Below, piece by piece: positions 37,066-49,229 of a stretch of 64,000 nt of DNA; the first letter of the stretch is position 1, and each line of letters starts with the position of its first letter. The stretch spans positions 46,817,327 through 46,881,326 of the forward strand of contig CM049308.1 in NCBI GenBank assembly GCA_026874595.1. The letters run 5' to 3'. The notes beneath the pieces are model-generated. The model was not told the DNA's origin. It worked only from the letters and a program-made list of their open reading frames with translations, and made no database searches. The position numbers and the translations under genes are program-made. The DNA comes from Sipunculus nudus. Its lineage: Eukaryota > Annelida > Sipuncula > Golfingiida > Sipunculidae.

Positions 37066-38161
37066 TTGGGGATAGTCTTTGCCACCGAGCATTTCCACCT
37101 GTATTTTTATGGTGTAACTGTAGCAGCCGAAACGGATCATAAACCGATTGTCAGTTTGTTCAGGAAACCACTGAATGAGTGCAACGCCTTTTGATGAGAC
37201 TACAACGGTACGACCTGAAAGTCACATATATGTCAGGAAAGTTATTCGCTGTAGCGGATGCATTATCCAGGGCACCAGACAGATTGGCACTGAGGCCAGA
37301 TAAGAGTCTCCATGATAACGTAGAAGCATATGTAGACTTGGTTTTCACAACCATGGCCGTATCAGATAAGCGGATGGAACAGATGCGTCAAGTAACCACG
37401 GCTGATGAGCATATGTCAAGTCTCAAAGATCTTATCTTGAGAGGTTGTCCAGAAACACTGAACCAGTGCCCAAGTAATTGCAGAGCATACTGGAACGTTC
37501 GCAATGAGCTCTCAGTTGTGAATGATTTAGTTTTAAAAGGTACAAAAATTGTGATACCGAGATCGATCGGCAAGAAAACTACTCCTCAAGGTCCATGAAG
37601 GTCATATGGGTATAGAGAACTGTCGCAGGAGGGCTCGAGATTTTATGTATTGGCCAGGACTTAATGCAGAAGTCAGAGACATGGTAGAGATTGGGTTTTT
37701 GAGCATAAAACATCCAGTCCCCATTACCCAAGGTCTAATGGCCTTGCTGAAAGTGCTGTCAAAATAGTTAAACAGATGATTAAGAAATGTCAGGAAACAA
37801 AACAAGATATCCATGAATCACTACTGGCTGATTGGTTACTCCCTTACAGGATGGATTATCTCCGAGCCAGAAATTGATGAACAGGCGCTTAAAGACCACA
37901 TTACCTGTTTACCCTAAGCGCCTGGAACCAGAATTGCAGATGAATGTGGTAACTGATCGTATTAATTACAAGAAGCAGCAAAAGCAGAAGCATGACAAAA
38001 CTACACATGCTTTAGAGCCTCTGCACCCTGATGATAGAGTAAGAGTTAAGGACCATCGTACAGGACTATGGACTGTTAGGGCTACAGTGCTTCGCCAAGT
38101 AGCACCTAGATCTTATGAGGTCAAAACTGATGCAAAACTGACCCTGATCTCTTTGAGATAG
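37066..38161 (+). pseudogene. pol: RNase H end and integrase remnant
   Basis: After the transposon, FATEHFHLYFYGVTVAAETDH continues RNase H. The frame 37179-37598 has LMRLQRYDLKVTYMSGK and ADALSRAP (end of RNase H) and runs into the integrase N-terminus. The zinc-binding block VHEGHMGIENCRRRARDFMY is at about 37588-37650 after a frame change. At about 37694 the text jumps directly to FEHKTSSPHYPRSNGLAE, so most of the DDE core, including both catalytic Asp regions, is deleted. The C-terminus (GLSPSQKLMNRRLKTTLPVY, LHPDDRVRVKDH) is at 37832-38161. It is non-functional. Confidence 0.88.
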
Positions 38162-38589
38162 AACTTAGCAAACAGCTGGCTATGCAGACGGCCATGGAGT
38201 CACCAGATTGTAGTGATGCATCAGGGCCTTGTGAGCAACAAGCGTCTCCAGATGACCAGCCACTGACCAGTCCATTAGTACGATGTTCCGGTCGACAGCG
38301 CAAGAAACCAAGTCGTTTAATAGAGACTATCTGAAATGTCATTTAGTCTCTTCTGTAATTCATAAATATTATAAGGTGGACTGCAAATAAGTAATAAGTG
38401 CCTTAAGGAACAGAGATTCAGTTATAATACTTACCTGTTCTAAATATACATGGACATTACAGGACTTTGTGACAGTAATTCATTAATTTTATTTGATGGT
38501 TAAATGTACTTAAGTGTTTATGGTATTGTGCTTAATAATCGGCAGCCAAGTTAAATCACATTGTATTTGAACTTTAGGAATAACTGTGT

Positions 38590-38601
38590 TAAGAGGGAAG
38601 A
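38590..38601 (+). promoter_or_regulatory. Polypurine tract of the Gypsy element
   Basis: AAGAGGGAAGA lies directly before the 3' LTR start TGTAGTGATACG, the expected position for plus-strand priming. Confidence 0.75.
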
Positions 38602-38796
38602 TGTAGTGATACGTCTATTTTATCATGTGGACTAACATTGTCACTCTACCTCAGTATCAAAACGTGCGTAGTAATTTGGCATTAGATATAAAGTAGTTCT
38701 GTCGACATGGCTGCTCGTATCCTGTATTGAAGTTGACATTAAATGTGTGTAAAGTTACCTGGGTTGTGAACTCGCTTGCACACTAATATTATAACA
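38602..38796 (+). repeat. 3' LTR
   Basis: Starts TG, ends ACA, followed by the CTATG target duplication. It keeps the canonical TG start lost in the 5' LTR. Confidence 0.9.
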
Positions 38797-38801
38797 CTAT
38801 G

Positions 38802-39244
38802 AATCTTTGATTGTCTCCCTATTTAGGGCTACTGGGTATTGTCTCTTTCTGCCTATCGTGCTGAAGCCCTGACAGGTTATCTTCTGCAAATAAACTCTTT
38901 TACTCTCAATCAAAAACTTGCACAATGAAAACGATAAAAATTGCACTAGGAACCTGTGTGTTGTTTGCAGAGTGGCAAATACGGTGTTTTACCGCTACTG
39001 AGTTATACCGCTATTTTAAGTGCTCCAAATCATTTATCAAGTGACAGATGCACAAACCTTGTTGTAAAACATTCTGAAACGATGTTCATTGGTATATACT
39101 TCATTTGATATATTTGTTTATATTAGCTTGATTTTTTCCCTTGCATTTGTTAACATTTTTTAGGGTAAACTTTTACTTCATATGATATATTTGATTAAAT
39201 TCTTAAGGGGTATATTTTTACCATATTTGATATATTGTGTTTTT
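38802..39244. other. Unique intron sequence
   Basis: Right flank of the retrotransposon; no repeat ends or coding segment recognised. Confidence 0.5.
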
Positions 39245-39560
39245 GGCAAACCTGTGAGCTTATGCCATGGTGTGGCATCGTCCGTCGTTGTGTAGTGCGT
39301 CCTCTCTACTTTAACCATACCTAACTCAAAAATGGCAAGGGCTAGCAGCACCAAATGTTTGCAAATAATCAATCATCACAAAAAATCTATCGGATTTTTT
39401 TCTAACTCCATTTTCTTAGATTTTAAAGGGAAGAAGCTAAAAAACATTAAAAAATGTTCTTCTCCGAAACCATGCTGCCAAATTGTCCGTTCATCTGTCC
39501 CAATAATCCTCCATGGCAAAAAGAACATATCCGAAAAATCCTGACTGATACATCCTAGTT

Positions 39561-40312
39561 GTATTCGCCAAAACGCCGCCGCCTCTGACCTTTCCTCTCT
39601 GCCCAGCATCCATTTGTGCGTCTGTTTCCACACATAAACCCACATATCTTGAGAACTGTTTGACTGATCAAGAAAAAATTTTGTACAAGTGTAGCCCTTG
39701 GATAGCTTTATAACATCAGAAATAATGGTGGCGCCATCTACATCCATGTTTGCACAGTGTCCATCTGTTCATGTGCCTTGGGTTAAAATCACTCATATCT
39801 CTGCAGTGGTTTGACTAATTCACCTGAAATTTGGCATGCATATACATCCTGGATAGCTTTCTTTAGATTTTATGACAGGTGGGGCCACCTACATTCACGT
39901 TCATGCTGCAGACATCCATGCTTATATCTCCGGACAAGTTTGATGTTTCTTCCTGAAAATTTTGCATGTGTATAGATCTCTCATAGCTCTTAATCATATA
40001 CAAAAGTGGTGGTGCCACCTGCCACCATTTTTGCACAGCGTCCGTCTGTTTGTCTGCCATTGGCTAAAATCACTCCTATCTCAGTAGTGGTTTGACTTGT
40101 CTGCTTAAAATTTTGCATGTTTATACATCTTGGACAGCTTTCTGGATTTTGTGGTAGGTGGCGCAACCTACATACACATTTCAGCTGCAGACATCCAGGC
40201 TATTATGCAACACACCTTACTCTATTTCCCCTTGCCACTTAATCCATGCACCCGTCCCACTCTGAATTTGGCGGATACACATAGTTGCTTGTTGACTATT
40301 TGTATTCTAGTT
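39561..40312 (+). mobile_element. H1 element
   Basis: It begins GTATTCGCCAAAACG directly after CTAGTT of the host and ends GGCGGATACA, hairpin ATAGTTG-CTTGT-TGACTAT (two G-T pairs) and CTAG-TT. It is shorter than 60751-61933 because it has fewer core units. Several palindromes are decayed to GGTGGTGCCACC or GGTGGGGCCACC. Confidence 0.75.
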
Positions 40313-40315
40313 TTT

Positions 40316-42029
40316 ATGCCCCCACCACAAAGTGGCCGGGGCATATAGTTTTACCCATGTCCGTCCTTCCGTCCTTCCGAAATCAAACAGGTGTACGGAC
40401 TTTTTTTCGCAATGCCTGCAGATATTGGCCTGATTTTTGGTGTATGGGCAGATATAGACCAGTTACAGATCGAGTTCGCTTTTCGTCCCGGTTGACCTAC
40501 TTTTGACCATTTTACGGCCCCTAAACTTAGAAAATTTCATGAAAAATAGAAATATTCATGACAGATACACATGTACAGACTTTTTTTCGCAATGCCTGCA
40601 GATATTGGCCTGATTTTTGGTGTGTGAACAGATATAGACCTGTTACAGATCGAGTTAGCGTTTCGTCCTGGTTGACCTACTTTTGACCGTTTTACGGCTC
40701 CTGAACATAGAAAATTTCATGAAAAATATGAAATTTCATGACAAATACACATGTACAGACTTTTATTCGCAGTGCCTGCAGATATTGGCCTGATTTTTGG
40801 TGTGTGGACAGATATAGACCAGTTACAGATCGAGTTCGCGTTTCGTCCCAGTTGACCTACTTTTGACCGTTTTACGGCTCCTAAACTAAGAAATTTTCAT
40901 GAAAAATAGAAATATTCATGACAGATACACATGTACAGACTTTTTTTCGCAATGCCTGCAGATATTGGCCTGATTTTTGGTGTGTGGGCAGATATAGAAC
41001 AGTTACAGATCGAGTTTACGTTTCATGCCAGTTGACCTACTTTTGACCGTTTTACAGCTCCTGAACTTAGAAAATTTCATGAAAAATAGAAATATTCATG
41101 ACAGATACACATGTACAGACTTTATTTCGCAATGCCTGCAGATATTGGCCTAATTTTTGGTGTGTGGATAGATATAGACCAGTTACAGATAGAGTTCACG
41201 TTTTGTCCTGGTTGACCCACTTTTGACCATTTTACGGCTCCTGAACATAGAAAATTTCATGAAAAATATGAAATTTCATGACAAATACACATGTACGGAT
41301 TTTTTTTTCGCAATGCCTGCAGATATTGGCCTGATTTTTGGTGTGTGGGCAGATAATGACCAGTTACAGATCGAGTTCTTGTTTTGTCTCAGTTGACTTA
41401 CTTTTGACCGTTTGACGGTGCTCTAACATAGAAAATTTCATAAAAAGGTGCACATGTATGGACTTTTTTTCGCAGTGCCTGCAGATACAGGCCTGATTTT
41501 TGGTGTGTAGGCAGATAATGACCAGTTACAGATTGAGTTCTTGTTTTGTCTCAGTTGACTTACTTTTGACCATTTGACTGCTCCTGAACATAGAAAGTTT
41601 CATGAAAAATATAAATTTTCATAACAAATGCATATGTACTGACTTTTTTTCCTCAATGCCTGCAGATACCACCCTGATTTTTTTTGTGTGGGCAGATAAT
41701 GACAGTTACAGATTGAGTTTGCGTTTCATCCCGGTTGACCTACTTTTGATTGTTTAACGGCTCCTAAACATAGAAAATTTCATGAAAGACAGAAATTTTT
41801 ATGGAAAATGCACATGTATGGACTTTTTTTCAAAATGCCTGCATATACTGGCATGATTTTTGGTGTGTTGCTTGATAATGACCCGTTACAGATCGAGTTT
41901 GCATTTTGCCCTTGTTGACCTACTTTTGACCATACGACACCTCCTGAACTTAAAAAATTTTCCAAATTTTACAAATGTTTCTAATTTGCCCAAGGCGGGG
42001 GCATTCGTGTCGTTCCGACACATCTAGTT
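40316..42029 (+). mobile_element. H3 element with nine 180-bp units
   Basis: The 5' hairpin ATGCCCC...CGGGGCAT is at 40316-40343. The 3' end has GCGGGGGCAT, hairpin GTGTCG-TTC-CGACAC and CTAG-TT (42024-42029). Core units start at 40398, 40578, 40758, 40938, 41118, 41298, 41461, 41641 and 41821: exactly 180 bp except one 163-bp step. Each has CAATGCCTGCAGATAT, GTTACAGATCGAGTT and GTTGACCTACTTTTGACC phrases. No GGTGGCGCCACC palindrome occurs in this family. Confidence 0.82.
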
Positions 42030-42215
42030 GTGTTGTGTGCACCCATGCTAGAATTTCAGCAGTGATGTTTGTTTGTTTCTTGTTCTGAGTGGTTAGTACT
42101 TGTATTATTCATATACATGTTTCACATGTTCTTGAAAAGTAATGGTCCAGCATTGAAGCATTATACCTGGTGTTATCTCATTGCACAGGTTCGCATTAGG
42201 CCTGTAGGCCTTTTT

Positions 42216-42548
42216 TTTCAAATTTTACGCATTTGTTTATCAATTTTTTTATACCTTCAAAGATGTGGTTGTCTGTTAACAGGGCACAAATCAAAACCAT
42301 TGGACCTCGAATCTTCTTACTTGACATCCAGGGAGGTCCATGAAGATTCTCCATGGAATCCTGAAATTAGGTCTCGGGTCTCTCCAAGCTAAGGGGCTCA
42401 GATGAACCATCCCAAAATAATTAAAAATTTGTTAGGAAAGCTCCTGTATCTGAACAGCTTATGCATTGATCACCATGATTCTTTTGCATGCATATTAATC
42501 ATGGAGTGTTTCATCAGTTCCTGCAGTTCTCAAATTTTACACATTTTT
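42216..42548. repeat. H5-like body fragment
   Basis: ACATCCAGGGAGGTCCATGA and GGAATCCTGAAATTAGGTC match the H5-variant bodies at about 8860-8930 and 47790-47850. No ends are visible. Confidence 0.5.
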
Positions 42549-44350
42549 AGGGCCCCACTTTACAAGCATTGCCCTATAGTGATCACCGTGTCAGTCCGTC
42601 CTTACATCCGTCCATCCGTGCTTCCGTCCTTCTGTCAGTGACACTTTCTTTCACGCTCGATAACTCAACAACGTCATACTGCAGCTTTCCCAAATTCACA
42701 GGGATGATTGGTACCTATGAGGGCTCCAGACCTATTGAATTACAGACATGTTGGAATTCCGATATGGCTGCCACACCCCAATCGCCAATTTTCTTTTGCG
42801 CAAGATAACTCAGTAACAACATACTGCAGCTTTCCCAAATTCACAGGGAAGATTGGTACCTGTGACGGCTCCAGACCTATCGAATTACAGACATGTCGGA
42901 ATTCCAATATGGCCCCGACAGCCCAATTGCTCATTTTCCTTTTCGCGCGAGATAACTCAACAACAACAGACTGCAGCTTTCCCCAATTCACAGGGATGAT
43001 TGGTACCTATGACGGCTCCAGACCTAACGAATTACAGACTTGTTGGAATCCCAATGTGGCCCCAACAGCCCCATCCCTGATTTTCTTTCTTGTGAGATAA
43101 CTCAACAACAACATACTGCAGCTTTCTCAAATTCACAGGGATGGTTTGTACTTATGAGGGCTCCAGACCTATTGATTTACAGACCTCGAAATTCTGATAT
43201 GGCCCCAAAAACCTGATCGCTGATTTTCTTTCGCGCACGATAACTCAACAACCACCGACTGCAGTTTTCCCAAATTCACAGGGATGATTGGTCCCTTTGA
43301 AGGCTTCAGATCAAGGCCTCGAATCTGACGACAGGCAACTGGCAGATGCCGGTTAAAATTGGCTGGCTGCGGTCAGCCAAGATCCTGACCGACAGCTGCC
43401 GGTCAAAAAAATTCCTCACTGCATCCTTCTTGTCTGTACACAATCACAATTGCAACCACTAAAAAAAACCTTAGTGTTGCTGGTACCCTGTTTACCAGGA
43501 AACTGGCCTTGGAAACCAACAAATGAGCCGATAATCTCTTCCAGTGAAACATGGTGTCGCTAAGCTAGCCACCATTCGGATCAACTCGGGGAAAATTCCG
43601 GGAACATTTCAAATAAAAATGGCTACCGGTCAGCCATCAGAAAAATGATCTTTTATGGCTGGCCGTTTTAGCCAATCATAGCTAAGCATAGCGGTTACTG
43701 CAGTGTGGGCTACACGTCTACATTATGTTATGCGTTATCCGATTGGTCCGCTGTATAAGGATATTGGTAATACAGTTTCACATGAAACTACATCGTATCC
43801 ACGCTGTGTTCAGTTGTAAAAACCTGCGTACCTCGTGTTTAACATATATAGTATATAAATAAATACTGATAAATATATCTAAAACAAGGTCTATCATCGT
43901 CCATAATTTAAAATTAGGCCTGTTTTTAAATTATTACCTGGTTAAAAAATTCCCATTTCTCAACCCCCGTCCGTTTCTCCATTTCACCCACCGTCATCAC
44001 TTGAGACTTGTATGCATGGCAGGTAAACACAGAGCACAGTACTCAGTTCACGTGCACCCAAAAATATTGCAAACAAATGAAAAAAAATGAAAACTGCCTG
44101 TCAAATTTCTTTGTTGCCTGTCAAGTTCAAATTTGAAAGGCAGATGTAGCTTGTTATTTCCAAAAATGAAATTAGAGGCCTGAGACCTATTGAATTAATG
44201 ACCTCTTGGAATTCCAATATGGCTAACAGACTACATCCAGTGATTTTCTATTGCACACATTATTTCAAACATATCTTCTTTAATATCATTTGATCCAGTA
44301 GGAATTTTTTCCTCATGCATATTGATAAAAACCTGTTTCTGTTTGTCATA
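42549..44350 (+). mobile_element. H7 element with 145-bp tandem units, split by a hAT-like element
   Basis: It begins AGGGCCCCACTTTACAAGCA and continues GCCCTATAG, a degraded form of the H7 hairpin at 24242, then CCGTCC-rich sequence. GATAACTCA-led units start at 42659, 42803, 42951, 43096 and 43239, each with CTGCAGCTTTCCC and ACAGGGATGATTGGTAC. The last unit is interrupted at about 43315 and resumes at about 44182 (GAGACCTATTGAATTA). The 3' end is not recognised. ORFs here are repeat artefacts. Confidence 0.6.
43316..44182. mobile_element. hAT-like non-autonomous DNA transposon
   Basis: Ends AAGGCCTCGAATCTGA and (reverse complement of the right end) AGGCCTCTAATTTCA are similar inverted repeats. 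GACAGGCAA-like motifs lie just inside both ends. It interrupts an H7 unit. Flanking TTCAGATC and TGAGACCT may be a degraded 8-bp duplication. No ORF of note. The classification is tentative. Confidence 0.45.
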
Positions 44351-45583
44351 TTTTTAAGGAACCTGTGAGCTTATGCGATGGTGTGGCGTCGTCTGGCTCA
44401 GGCGTCCGGCGTCTGTACATTAACCCATACTATCTTGAAAACGGCAAGAGTTAGCATCAAGAAATTTTATGCAAAAAGTTAGTCATCTAAAAAACATGGA
44501 TTTTGCTTATTTTTTGGCTAACTGCATTTTTTTGATTTTATAGGGAAAAAGCTAAAAAAGCTTTAAAAATCTTCTATGAAACTGTTCAGCCAAATTGTCC
44601 AATGTTTCACAGAAATGATCCCTGGAACAATCTCTCCCAAGTTTGTTCGAATGGTTTAAGTTCGGTGTTTTTTGGCCAAGTTACACCTAGTTGAACTTAG
44701 TCATCTGTCCAAAAAAGCATACTAAAATTACAATCTTAGAAATGGCCAGAGCTATCATCACCAAATTTTATGCCAGTGTTGGTCACATGAGTCATATATG
44801 AAATTCAGGTATTGGTGGCGCCACCTGCATCGACCTCCTTTTTTTGTAAGGGGGTCATTGGTTATCTGTATATTAACCCATAATTTCTCAGGAATAGCAG
44901 GAGCTACCATCCCCAGATTTTATGCAATAATCTGTCACATATCAAATGTTGTGGAATTCAGCTAATTTTTTTTGCTATCTGCTTCTTGTAAATGGATCAG
45001 CCATATTGTTCAATATTTTATAGAAATGATCCCAGAGGCAATAAAGCCCTCTCAGGTTTGTTTAAATGGTTTGCTTTTGATGAGTTTTAGTGCAGTTAAA
45101 CAAATTTGACCAGTCATCTTGCCAAGTAACCAGATTGACATAGTTATCTCAGAAATGACAGAAGCTAGCATTACCAAGTATTGTACAAATGTTGGTCACA
45201 TGACTCATATTTGAAGTTGCAGATTTTGTGGTGCCACCTATATTGACCTGTTTTTTATGGGCAAAAACCTCTTAATTTTAGCCTTTTTCAGCTTAATATG
45301 TTTATGATGAAAATGTTAAGTTGATTCGTTCAATTTTTCAAAAGAATTATCCTAGGACATGGTTCTTTCAGTCATATCAGAAAAGTTTAAGTTGGTCTTA
45401 TGGCCATTATCATGTCTAACTCAAATGTGAGGACTGCAAAACTGTTCTTCTACAAAATTATTGTTTCAATTATAACTTCTGTAACATGGCACAAAAATTA
45501 TTCTTAGGTGGCCTTTGTTCAAGTTTACTTGAATGATTTTGGCAGAATTATTGGACCTTTAACAATGAAAGAACTGCATTTTT

Positions 45584-46888
45584 AGTGAACCTGTGAGCTT
45601 ATGCGATGGTGCGGAATCGTCTGTCGTGCATCATTGGTCGTCTGTACATTAACCATAGCTATCTCAAAAACGGCAGAAGCTAGCATCACCAATTTTTTTG
45701 CAAATAATCAGTCATCTGAAAAACTCTATCTGATTTTGTTTAATTTTTTTCTAACTGCATTTTCTTCGATTTTATAGGGAAAAAGCTAAAAAAGCTTTAA
45801 AAATCTTCTTCTCCAAAACTGTCTAGCCAAATTGTCCAATATTTCACAGAAATGATCCCTGGAACAATCCTTCTCAAGTTTGTTCGAATGGTTCCAGTTC
45901 GGAGATTTCTGGCTGAGTTACAGGAGGTTTGACTATGTCATCTGTCTAAAAAAGCACACTAAAATTAAAATCTCAGAAATGGCTAGAGCTATAATCACCA
46001 AATTTTATACCAATGTTTGTCACACTTGCACCACCTACATTGATGTGTTTTTTACAAGCGGAAATGTAATTTTAAACTCTTCTAGCTTGTACACTGATTT
46101 ATGATGAAACTGTCAGGCTGATTGCTTTAAACTTTACAAGAATTATTCTATGGTAGGGTTCTGCCAGTTTTATAAGAATAGATTGGGTAAATGCAGCTTT
46201 AAAAAAACAGTGTAGCCAATTGAAAAAGGCTTTCTGTGTTTGAAAACATTTTTGACAACATGCTGAGTTTCAGCAGCCAAGTTAATAGCGTCCATTTGTG
46301 CGTCTGTTTCCACACATAAACCCACATATCTCAGGAACCGTTTGACCGATCAGGCTAAAAATTTTGCACAAATGTAGCCCTTTGATAGCTTTATAATATA
46401 CACTAAAAATGGTGGCACCACCTGCAACCACATATGCACAGCGTCCATCTTTTCATCTGCCTTGGGATAAAATCACTCATATCTTGGCAGTGGTTTAACT
46501 TTTCCACCTGAAATTTTGCAGGTTTATACATTCTGGACAGCTCTCTTGATTTTATGACAGGTGGCACCACCCAGGTTTACTCTGCAGACATCCATGCTAA
46601 TATGCAACACACCTCACTCTATTCCCCTTGCCACTTAATCCATGCCTCACTTCACCCCTCCCACTCTGATTTCTGGGGATACACATAGTCGCTTGTCGAC
46701 TACCCATATTCTAGTTTTAAAATGTCCTAGTCTGAAACTTGCAGGTCCGAAAAGTCCATTTTGCTGAAATCATAATGACTAAGGTAGATATGCAGGACTT
46801 AAGAGGATCAATATCAAATCTTAAAAATAAACCTCCATTCATACTCCCAAACTTTGCACAGGTTCACATTAGGCCTGTAGACCTTGTT
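45584..46888 (+). mobile_element. H4 element inside H4 copy B
   Basis: It starts AGTGAACCTGTGAGCTTATG after GAACTGCATTTTT and ends AGGCCT-GT-AGACCT-TGTT. The uninterrupted site is in copy A near 7800-7835. It contains a 5'-truncated H1. Confidence 0.72.
46288..46716 (+). mobile_element. H1 element, 5'-truncated
   Basis: It joins mid-unit at GCGTCCATTTGTGCGTCTG and ends at hairpin ATAGTCG-CTTGT-CGACTAC... and CTAG-TT (46711-46716). It lies within the H4 element at 45584-46888. Confidence 0.68.
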
Positions 46889-47671
46889 TATTAATCTAGA
46901 TATTTTGATTAAAAAGTTTATGAATATTTCAGCTAGAAAAAAAGCATTTTAGCCAAAGTCTTTCAGTATGTGTAAACAGATTTGCCAACAGGCCAAGATT
47001 GTGTCTGTATATTTAAATAGGTTAAGAAACTGCCAACTGTTTCAGATTTGACAATAGACAAAGAGTTCATTCAGTGCCGCCAGATATAGGTCAAGAGTTT
47101 GGTCAGTGCAGCCAAGCACAAGGCATGTGATCCCCTCATGGGTGACATGTGAACACCTATGGGCACCATGTGATCACCTCATGGGTGTCATGCCACTCAG
47201 GGCTAAATGTGGAGCCAATCTATTTATAGCTTTGGCAGACTGCCAACTGTATCTGATTAGGCAACAGGCTAAGAGTTCACTCAGTGCAGCCAGGTACAGG
47301 TCAAAAGTTCACCTAGTCTAGACAGGTGCAGGTTATGAGTTCACTCAGTGCAGTAGCCTGAGCCATCAAATTTGTCACAGTTCACTCGGGGCAACTACCT
47401 TTCTCACCTAAGCCTGGTCAGCCCCATGCATCAGACTCAAGGGTAGTTTGATGTATTGACCTGATATTATGACCTGTCTATGTGTCTTTGATGGCTTTCT
47501 CGTTCACAAGACAGGTGTAACCACCTACAATGACTTTTGCATACCGATGTGCCTGCTTATTTCTATAGAGGAATTAAACATATCATCCTGAAATTGGGCA
47601 TATTTATACCTATCGAGTAGTTTTGTCGTATACAAGACTGGTGGTGCCAGCTACAATCATTTTTAACTCAG

Positions 47672-49229
47672 CTGACTGTAAGTCAACTGAGGTGTAGGAA
47701 TGGCACCTGTCCATCCGGACGTCCGGGCGTCCGGCAGTCCGTTAGCAGGGCACAAATCCTAACAGCTGGTCCTGGAAACATCTAAGTTAAGATCCAGGGA
47801 GGTCAATAAAAAATCCAATCAGAAACCTGACATTAGGTCACTGCGACCTATATCCTTCGAACTATGGAGCTTGAAAGTACCCCTCAGAATAGTAAAAAAT
47901 TTGATACGAAACCTCCAATATCTTGATAATTAATGCATGGTTTGTCATAAATCTTGCCTTGATTATTGACCATGACTAGTTTTGTCAGTTCCTGAAACGT
48001 GGTGGCGCCACCTGTATTTTTCCTATTTTAACGAATATTTTTCTAATTATTTACTATAAAATGACAATAATCATGTCAGTTTCTCAGCTGTGTTTACGCC
48101 TGGTGTCCCAAAACCTGGTCTGTTTATTGATCACAAGTGGATGCCCTATCACCCTGTCTATCTGTCTGTTTGTATGTCTGTCTGTCTGTCAATCCGTCCA
48201 TCCACACAAATTTCCAGATGATAACTACAGGTTGGATTGGCACATGGATTTCAAACTTGACTTACACATGGCCCACCACTAAAGCAAGAACCTGTATGAT
48301 TTTAGGGTCGTGAGGTCAATGGTCAAGGTCACAGGACTCACTTAATTAAAAAGATTATGGCTGCATTTTAAGCCAAGCTTTTCATCCCAAACTTTCCATC
48401 TTGCGCATATAGCTGACTCGCCAGTATGGGGAGAGCATAAATTAATTTGGGGTCACAAGGTCAAAAGTCAAGGTCACAGGGGCCATCTGTTCACAAAATA
48501 GTTTCCAGATGATAACTCCAGTTCAGTTTGACATATTGGTTTCAATCTTAACTTATAGATGGCCAACCACTAAAGTAAGAACCATGTCAATTTTTGGGTC
48601 CAAAGGTCAAAGGTCAAGGTCACAGGACCCATTTCTTTAAAAGAAATGTGTATGCATTTGAAGCCAAACTTTTCATCGCAAACCTTCCATCTTCAAGATA
48701 TTGCTAACCTGCCTCAAGGGGAAGATTCTGTTTGATTTTTGGGTCATAGGTCAAGGTCACAGGGCCCATCCATTCACAAATTAGTTTATGGTGATTATTC
48801 TAATTTGGATAGACAGACTGGTTTCAAACTTGATTTAATATTGACCGACTACTTAAGTTAATTCGTTTTGATTTTTCAGGGTCCAGCGATCTAAGTTAAA
48901 GGTCACAGAAGCGACATCTTTGAAAAGATTGTGGATGTGCTGTAAATCAAACTTTTCATCCTGAACTTTCCAACATTCACACATGGCTTACTTGCCCAAA
49001 GTGAGGAAACCTTTAGAATTTGAGGTTATCTGGTCAGAGGTCAAGGTCACTTTTTAAAAGATTGTTATAATAATCCTAATGCTGCAAGTTCAAGGATATT
49101 AAGTTCTAAGATTTATTGGTCACAAGGTCATTGGTTAAGGTCACAGGACTGTCATTCTGAAATAAATTTCTTTAAAAAGATCCTTATAGACAAATTCAGC
49201 TGAGCAATTAGACCCATGGGTCCCTAGTT
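47672..49229 (+). mobile_element. H5-variant element inside H4 copy B
   Basis: It starts AACTCAGCTGACTGTAAGTC and ends CAGCTGAGC, palindrome GACCCATGGGTC, CTAG-TT (49224-49229). Internally it switches at about 48140 to H7-type text (GATGCCCTAT, CTGTCTGTCTGTC, GATAACTMCAG) with GGTCAAGGTCACAGG phrases. It carries a perfect GGTGGCGCCACC at 48001-48012. Confidence 0.65.

Larger units (their letters stand above)
25977..38796 (+). mobile_element. Ty3/Gypsy LTR retrotransposon, inactive, with nested insertions
   Basis: LTRs of 193 bp (25977-26169) and 195 bp (38602-38796) flank gag, protease, reverse transcriptase, RNase H and integrase remnants in Ty3/Gypsy order. A 5-bp target duplication CTATG is present at 25972-25976 and 38797-38801. 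The protein remnants resemble the lineage often annotated as K02A2.6-like. About 8.4 kb is later insertions (about 27410-31796 and 33081-37063). Frameshifts, stops and internal deletions in every domain make it non-functional. Confidence 0.9.
39245..42215 (+). mobile_element. H4 element split by an H1-H3 chain
   Basis: The H4 5' end (GGCAAACCTGTGAGCTTATG) is at 39245 and the 3' end (CACAGGTTCGCATTAGGCCT...) is at 42183-42211, where the terminal CTTG is replaced by a T-run. Between 39560 and 42030 sit an H1 and an H3 element, end to end. Confidence 0.65.

Noticed and set aside
42402-43100. 130-codon and smaller ORFs in the 145-bp repeats
   Set aside because: 145 bp is not a multiple of 3, and the peptides simply follow the tandem unit.
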